A stretch of DNA of 64,000 nt from Herbaspirillum autotrophicum (GTDB taxonomy: Bacteria; Pseudomonadota; Gammaproteobacteria; Burkholderiales; Burkholderiaceae_D), in the NCBI RefSeq assembly GCF_001189915.1, contig NZ_LFLS01000002.1, positions 124,001 to 188,000 on the forward strand. Direction: 5' to 3'. Shown one piece after another: positions 61,016 through 64,000 of the stretch. Both the position numbers and the translations under genes were made by a program. Within the stretch, counting starts at the first letter, position 1. Every line of letters begins with the position of its first letter. The notes below the pieces were generated by a model, which searched no databases, was not told the DNA's origin, and saw only the letters and a program-made list of their open reading frames with translations.

Positions 61016-64000
61016 ATGCCTTCGTCTCCCGATATCGCGCTCAGTCTGCTGGCTCCGCCCGCCTTGCACATCGGTCAGCGTACGCTACAGGGTCAGACCG
61101 CCCCGCGCATTTTTTGCCTGCTGGCTTATCTGGCCGTTGAAGGTCCCAGTTCCAAGGCACGCATCGCCGCGCTGTTCTGGCCGCAAGTGCAGGATGTCCC
61201 GGCACGCCGCAATCTGCGCCAGTTGTTGCACCGCTTGCGCAGCATGCTGGGCGACGCCGCCGGCCAGGTACAAATGCAAACCGACTACTTGCAACTGGCC
61301 GATGATTGTCAAACTGACATGCAGCGATTTTTGCGCCCGGTTGAAGGCGCCGACCTGCAAGACCGGGAAATCCAATTGGCGTTGTACCGCGGCGATTTTC
61401 TGCAAGACCTGACACTCGACGACAACAGCCCCGAACTCAGCGCCTGGGTCGCCACGGTGCGTCAGCGCTGCCGCGAACGTGCGGTGACGCTGGCACTGGC
61501 ACTGGCGGCGGCCTACGTCCAGCGCGACCAGCAAGAACTGGCGCTGCGCACGGCCCGGCGCGCACTGGACTTCGATCCCGGCAACCGCGCCGCGCTGCAT
61601 CTGACGATGTTGCAGTACTCGCGCTGCGGCCAACCACAGCAAGCGCTGGCGCTGTATCACGAATGGGAGCGCCGGCTGGTCGGCGACGCTGCCTTGCCGG
61701 CGCACGAAACCCTGCTGTTGTACCGTCATATCAGCCGCACCGTCGCCGAGGCGCACGCGCAACCGAAGGATCAGCTGGACAGCCGTCTGTTGAGCGTATT
61801 GGCACTGAGCTGGCCGGCACTGGTATCCGACCATGAAGACATGGCCGAAGCGCTGGACCATTTGCATGAGCGCTGCGCCACGGTGCTGGCCGGTTTCGGT
61901 GCGCATCTGGTGCCGATTCCACAGGGCGGCTTGCTGGCTTATTTCGGCTATCCGTCAAGCATGGCGCAATCGCTGTGGACCGCTTTGCTGGCGGCGGCGG
62001 ACCTGCAGCGGCAAATTCCGGAAGCCAGCGAGATGCTACTGGCGCTGCATACCGGCAATGCCATGTGCCATGCCCGCCGCCCCGATGTCAACGGCAGCCT
62101 GACGCGCACCGTGCTGACGCTGAGCGCGGTCGCCGACAATGGCAGCCTGCTCGCCAGCAGCGCTTGCTTTGCCGCACTCGGGCAACCCAACTGGCTGGTG
62201 CCGTTAGCTTCTGCCGACGCCATGGCGCCACGCCACTATCTGATGCAGTGGCCTGGCTGGTGCAATCGTGTCGCGCTCAGTGCCCATCCGCTGGCCGGAC
62301 GCGAGGCCGAGCTGCAAGAGTTGTGTCAACGCTGGCAGGATGTCCAGCGCGGCAAGCCGGTATTGGTGCAGATTGGCGGTGCCGCCGGTATCGGCAAAAG
62401 CCACTTGATGCGAGCCTTTCTGGATCAAACCGGCGCGGCCCGGATATTGCAGGCGCAGTGCGATCCGTTCGCCATCGACTCGCCGCTGCAACCGGTGCTG
62501 GAGATGTTTGAAGCCGCCGCCAAGGCCGCCGACGGCAACCCGGTGCGACTCGCGTTGCAACGTCATGTACCGTTGCCGTCTGGCGCGGCCACCTGGCTGC
62601 ATGCGGCCTTGCCGGGCAATACCACACCACAGGTCAGACCGGTCACGATGGAAGCGCTGGAACAAGTCATCGCCGGCTTGAGCAAGGCCACCGCGGAACT
62701 GGCGCAAGCGCAGCCGCTGATCATCGTGATGGAAGATGTGCATTGGGCCGATCCGTCGACGCTGGCATTTTTGAACCGTCTCGCCGAGCCAGGTCGTGAA
62801 GCTTCGGCGGCGGCGCTGCTGGTGCTGGCCAGCAGCCGGGCGCAGAGCGCGATATGGGACGCCGGCGCCAGCCGCATCGGGCTGATGCCGCTCGATGCAG
62901 ACGCCGGTCACATGCTGCTGCATGCCCTCAGTCCCGAACTCGACAGCGCCGCTGCGGCGCAATTGCTGGAGGCCGGCGGCGGTCATCCCTTGTTCTTGTC
63001 GGAACTGGCGCGGCATGCCGATGACAATGGCAAAGGCTTGCCCTCGACCATCCGCGAATTGGTGCAAATCCGCCTCGATGAACTGGGCCCGGCACGCAAG
63101 ACCGCTTGTCTGGCGGCGGTGATCGGTATCGGTTTCAAGCGCAGTTGGCTGGAAGCGGTGGCGCTGGCGCAAGGCACCGATGCGACGCAACTGGAAGCCT
63201 TGCTGCAAACCGATTTGCTGCAACAAGAAGGCGGCAACCTGAAATTTTCCCATGCCTTGTTGCGGGACGCCGTGATCACCCTGTTGCCGGCGCGTCAGTT
63301 CCGCGAACTGGCCCGCACGGTAGCGCAAACACTGACGACGCAATTCGCGGCCGGTTTCGAGCATGAACCGGAGCGCGCGGCGCACTGGTTCACCGAAGCC
63401 GAGGATTGGCCGGCAGCCATGTTGTGGCGCCGCAAGGCTGCCAGTCTGGCGATGCGCTACTTCGCCTATCCCGAAGCGCTGCGCCATTTGCAAGCCGGGC
63501 TGGCGCTGCTGCCGCAGATCGCACTGCAAACGCAGCGCGACGCCTGGGAACGTGAGTGGCGTGACGTCTGTCATGAAGCCATCGTCATGGTGCACGGTTT
63601 GTATAGCAGCGAAGTGGCCCATCATTACCAGCGCAAGAGCTTGCTGGCCGAACTGCATGGCCAGGCCGCGACCGATATCGATACCATGCGCGGCATGCTG
63701 GTGGAAGCCGAAAACAAACGCGGGCAGCGCGCCGTGCTGCAACTGTTGCGACGCCTGCTGCAACAACCGCAAGTGCGACTGGGGGATGGCGGCGTGCTGA
63801 TCCGGCTGCAGGAAATTCGCATCAATGCCTTGATGCTCAGCGGTGCGGTGCGCCAGGCCAGCGACTTGTGCGGGCAGCAATTGCGCCTGAGCTGGCCGCC
63901 GCAATCGGCCAAGCCGGCGCACGACCCGATGCTGGCGATGGCGGCGCGCGATATCTATCTGGCGTGGCTGCGGGGCGACTGGGAACAGCATCCCGAGCGC
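61016..64000 (+). CDS. BTAD-domain / AAA ATPase transcriptional regulator (runs off right edge)
   Basis: Open for 995 codons from ATG 61016 to the end of the window without a stop, so the gene is partial. Residues ~1-250 form a small winged region plus a bacterial transcriptional activator (BTAD) tetratricopeptide domain: RIFCLLAYLAVEGPSSKARI, LRQLLHRLRSMLGD and LALRTARRALDFDPGNRAAL. A P-loop GGAAGIGKS lies at 454-462 and Walker B LIIVMEDVHWADPSTLAFL at about 568-586, typical of AfsR/LAL-type signalling ATPases. TPR-like repeats follow. It is divergent from the sheath gene and is the likely regulator of the injection-system genes, which may continue to the right. Long antisense frames here are codon-bias shadows. 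Confidence 0.87.
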   Translation, partial: MPSSPDIALSLLAPPALHIGQRTLQGQTAPRIFCLLAYLAVEGPSSKARIAALFWPQVQDVPARRNLRQLLHRLRSMLGDAAGQVQMQTDYLQLADDCQTDMQRFLRPVEGADLQDREIQLALYRGDFLQDLTLDDNSPELSAWVATVRQRCRERAVTLALALAAAYVQRDQQELALRTARRALDFDPGNRAALHLTMLQYSRCGQPQQALALYHEWERRLVGDAALPAHETLLLYRHISRTVAEAHAQPKDQLDSRLLSVLALSWPALVSDHEDMAEALDHLHERCATVLAGFGAHLVPIPQGGLLAYFGYPSSMAQSLWTALLAAADLQRQIPEASEMLLALHTGNAMCHARRPDVNGSLTRTVLTLSAVADNGSLLASSACFAALGQPNWLVPLASADAMAPRHYLMQWPGWCNRVALSAHPLAGREAELQELCQRWQDVQRGKPVLVQIGGAAGIGKSHLMRAFLDQTGAARILQAQCDPFAIDSPLQPVLEMFEAAAKAADGNPVRLALQRHVPLPSGAATWLHAALPGNTTPQVRPVTMEALEQVIAGLSKATAELAQAQPLIIVMEDVHWADPSTLAFLNRLAEPGREASAAALLVLASSRAQSAIWDAGASRIGLMPLDADAGHMLLHALSPELDSAAAAQLLEAGGGHPLFLSELARHADDNGKGLPSTIRELVQIRLDELGPARKTACLAAVIGIGFKRSWLEAVALAQGTDATQLEALLQTDLLQQEGGNLKFSHALLRDAVITLLPARQFRELARTVAQTLTTQFAAGFEHEPERAAHWFTEAEDWPAAMLWRRKAASLAMRYFAYPEALRHLQAGLALLPQIALQTQRDAWEREWRDVCHEAIVMVHGLYSSEVAHHYQRKSLLAELHGQAATDIDTMRGMLVEAENKRGQRAVLQLLRRLLQQPQVRLGDGGVLIRLQEIRINALMLSGAVRQASDLCGQQLRLSWPPQSAKPAHDPMLAMAARDIYLAWLRGDWEQHPER

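Noticed and set aside
62204..63991. 595-codon open frame on the minus strand
   Set aside because: It lies wholly antisense to the BTAD-AAA regulator, whose translation shows P-loop, Walker B and TPR motifs. The antisense product is Gln/Arg-rich with no domain and is a product of GC codon bias.
1..64000. CRISPR arrays, tRNA and rRNA genes
   Set aside because: No regularly spaced repeats and no cloverleaf or rRNA-like stretches were found by reading; a covariance-model search would be needed to exclude small RNAs.

Overview
The window looks like a chromosomal segment of a betaproteobacterium, most likely in the Burkholderiales and plausibly the Oxalobacteraceae (Herbaspirillum or Collimonas-like). 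This rests on the GC-rich codon use, the porin type, the branched-chain-type (Liv) importer, the FecIR/TonB cassette and overall gene style. No rRNA or tRNA gene and no CRISPR array was seen.

Left edge (1-3990): accessory DNA. A partial gene overlaps a 753-residue protein with orotate-phosphoribosyltransferase-like signatures. Then comes a decayed copy of the 3' end of a kfrA-like gene and an internally deleted IS110-type transposase.

Catabolic block (4000-27818): a LysR regulator sits divergent to a long operon encoding an EthD-like protein, a fumarylacetoacetase-type hydrolase, a flavin monooxygenase, a one-domain extradiol dioxygenase, an alpha/beta hydrolase and a complete private pyruvate-dehydrogenase-type complex (E1, E2, E3). 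A MarR gene is divergent to a second unit with two Rieske oxygenases, one VanB-type reductase and a lipoprotein amidohydrolase. A third unit carries a porin, a five-gene Liv ABC importer and a glutathione-independent formaldehyde dehydrogenase. The first and third units share an identical promoter layout: two LysR-type half elements at fixed spacing, then a -10 box at the same distance. The block reads as uptake, O-demethylation (formaldehyde disposed of by the dehydrogenase), ring hydroxylation, ring cleavage and hydrolysis of a methoxylated aromatic or flavonoid, with oxidation of the 2-oxo acid released.

Mobile/defence island (about 27900-34700): a KfrA-like coiled-coil DNA-binding protein, a divergent tyrosine recombinase, an N6-adenine methyltransferase with a built-in specificity-like domain, an ATPase ending in a zinc ribbon and helix-hairpin-helix, and a protein carrying an R-x4-H HEPN RNase motif. 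ATPase and HEPN genes are 2 bp apart. This is the strongest candidate for an undescribed (probably anti-phage) system. The decayed kfrA 3' end at 2562 is a direct repeat of the one at 28005, so the catabolic block lies between two copies.

Right part: gene remnants (34925-35312); a two-monooxygenase plus SsuABC/TauABC-type ABC operon (35559-41789); a FecI/FecR/TonB receptor/PepSY iron cassette (41881-47326); a class-A-type acid phosphatase; a hydantoinase/oxoprolinase HyuAB operon with a PotABCD-type importer, divergent from an MlrC-type M81 peptidase (48406-58227); an EAL phosphodiesterase; and a contractile-injection-system tail sheath gene divergent from a large BTAD-AAA regulator that runs off the right edge.
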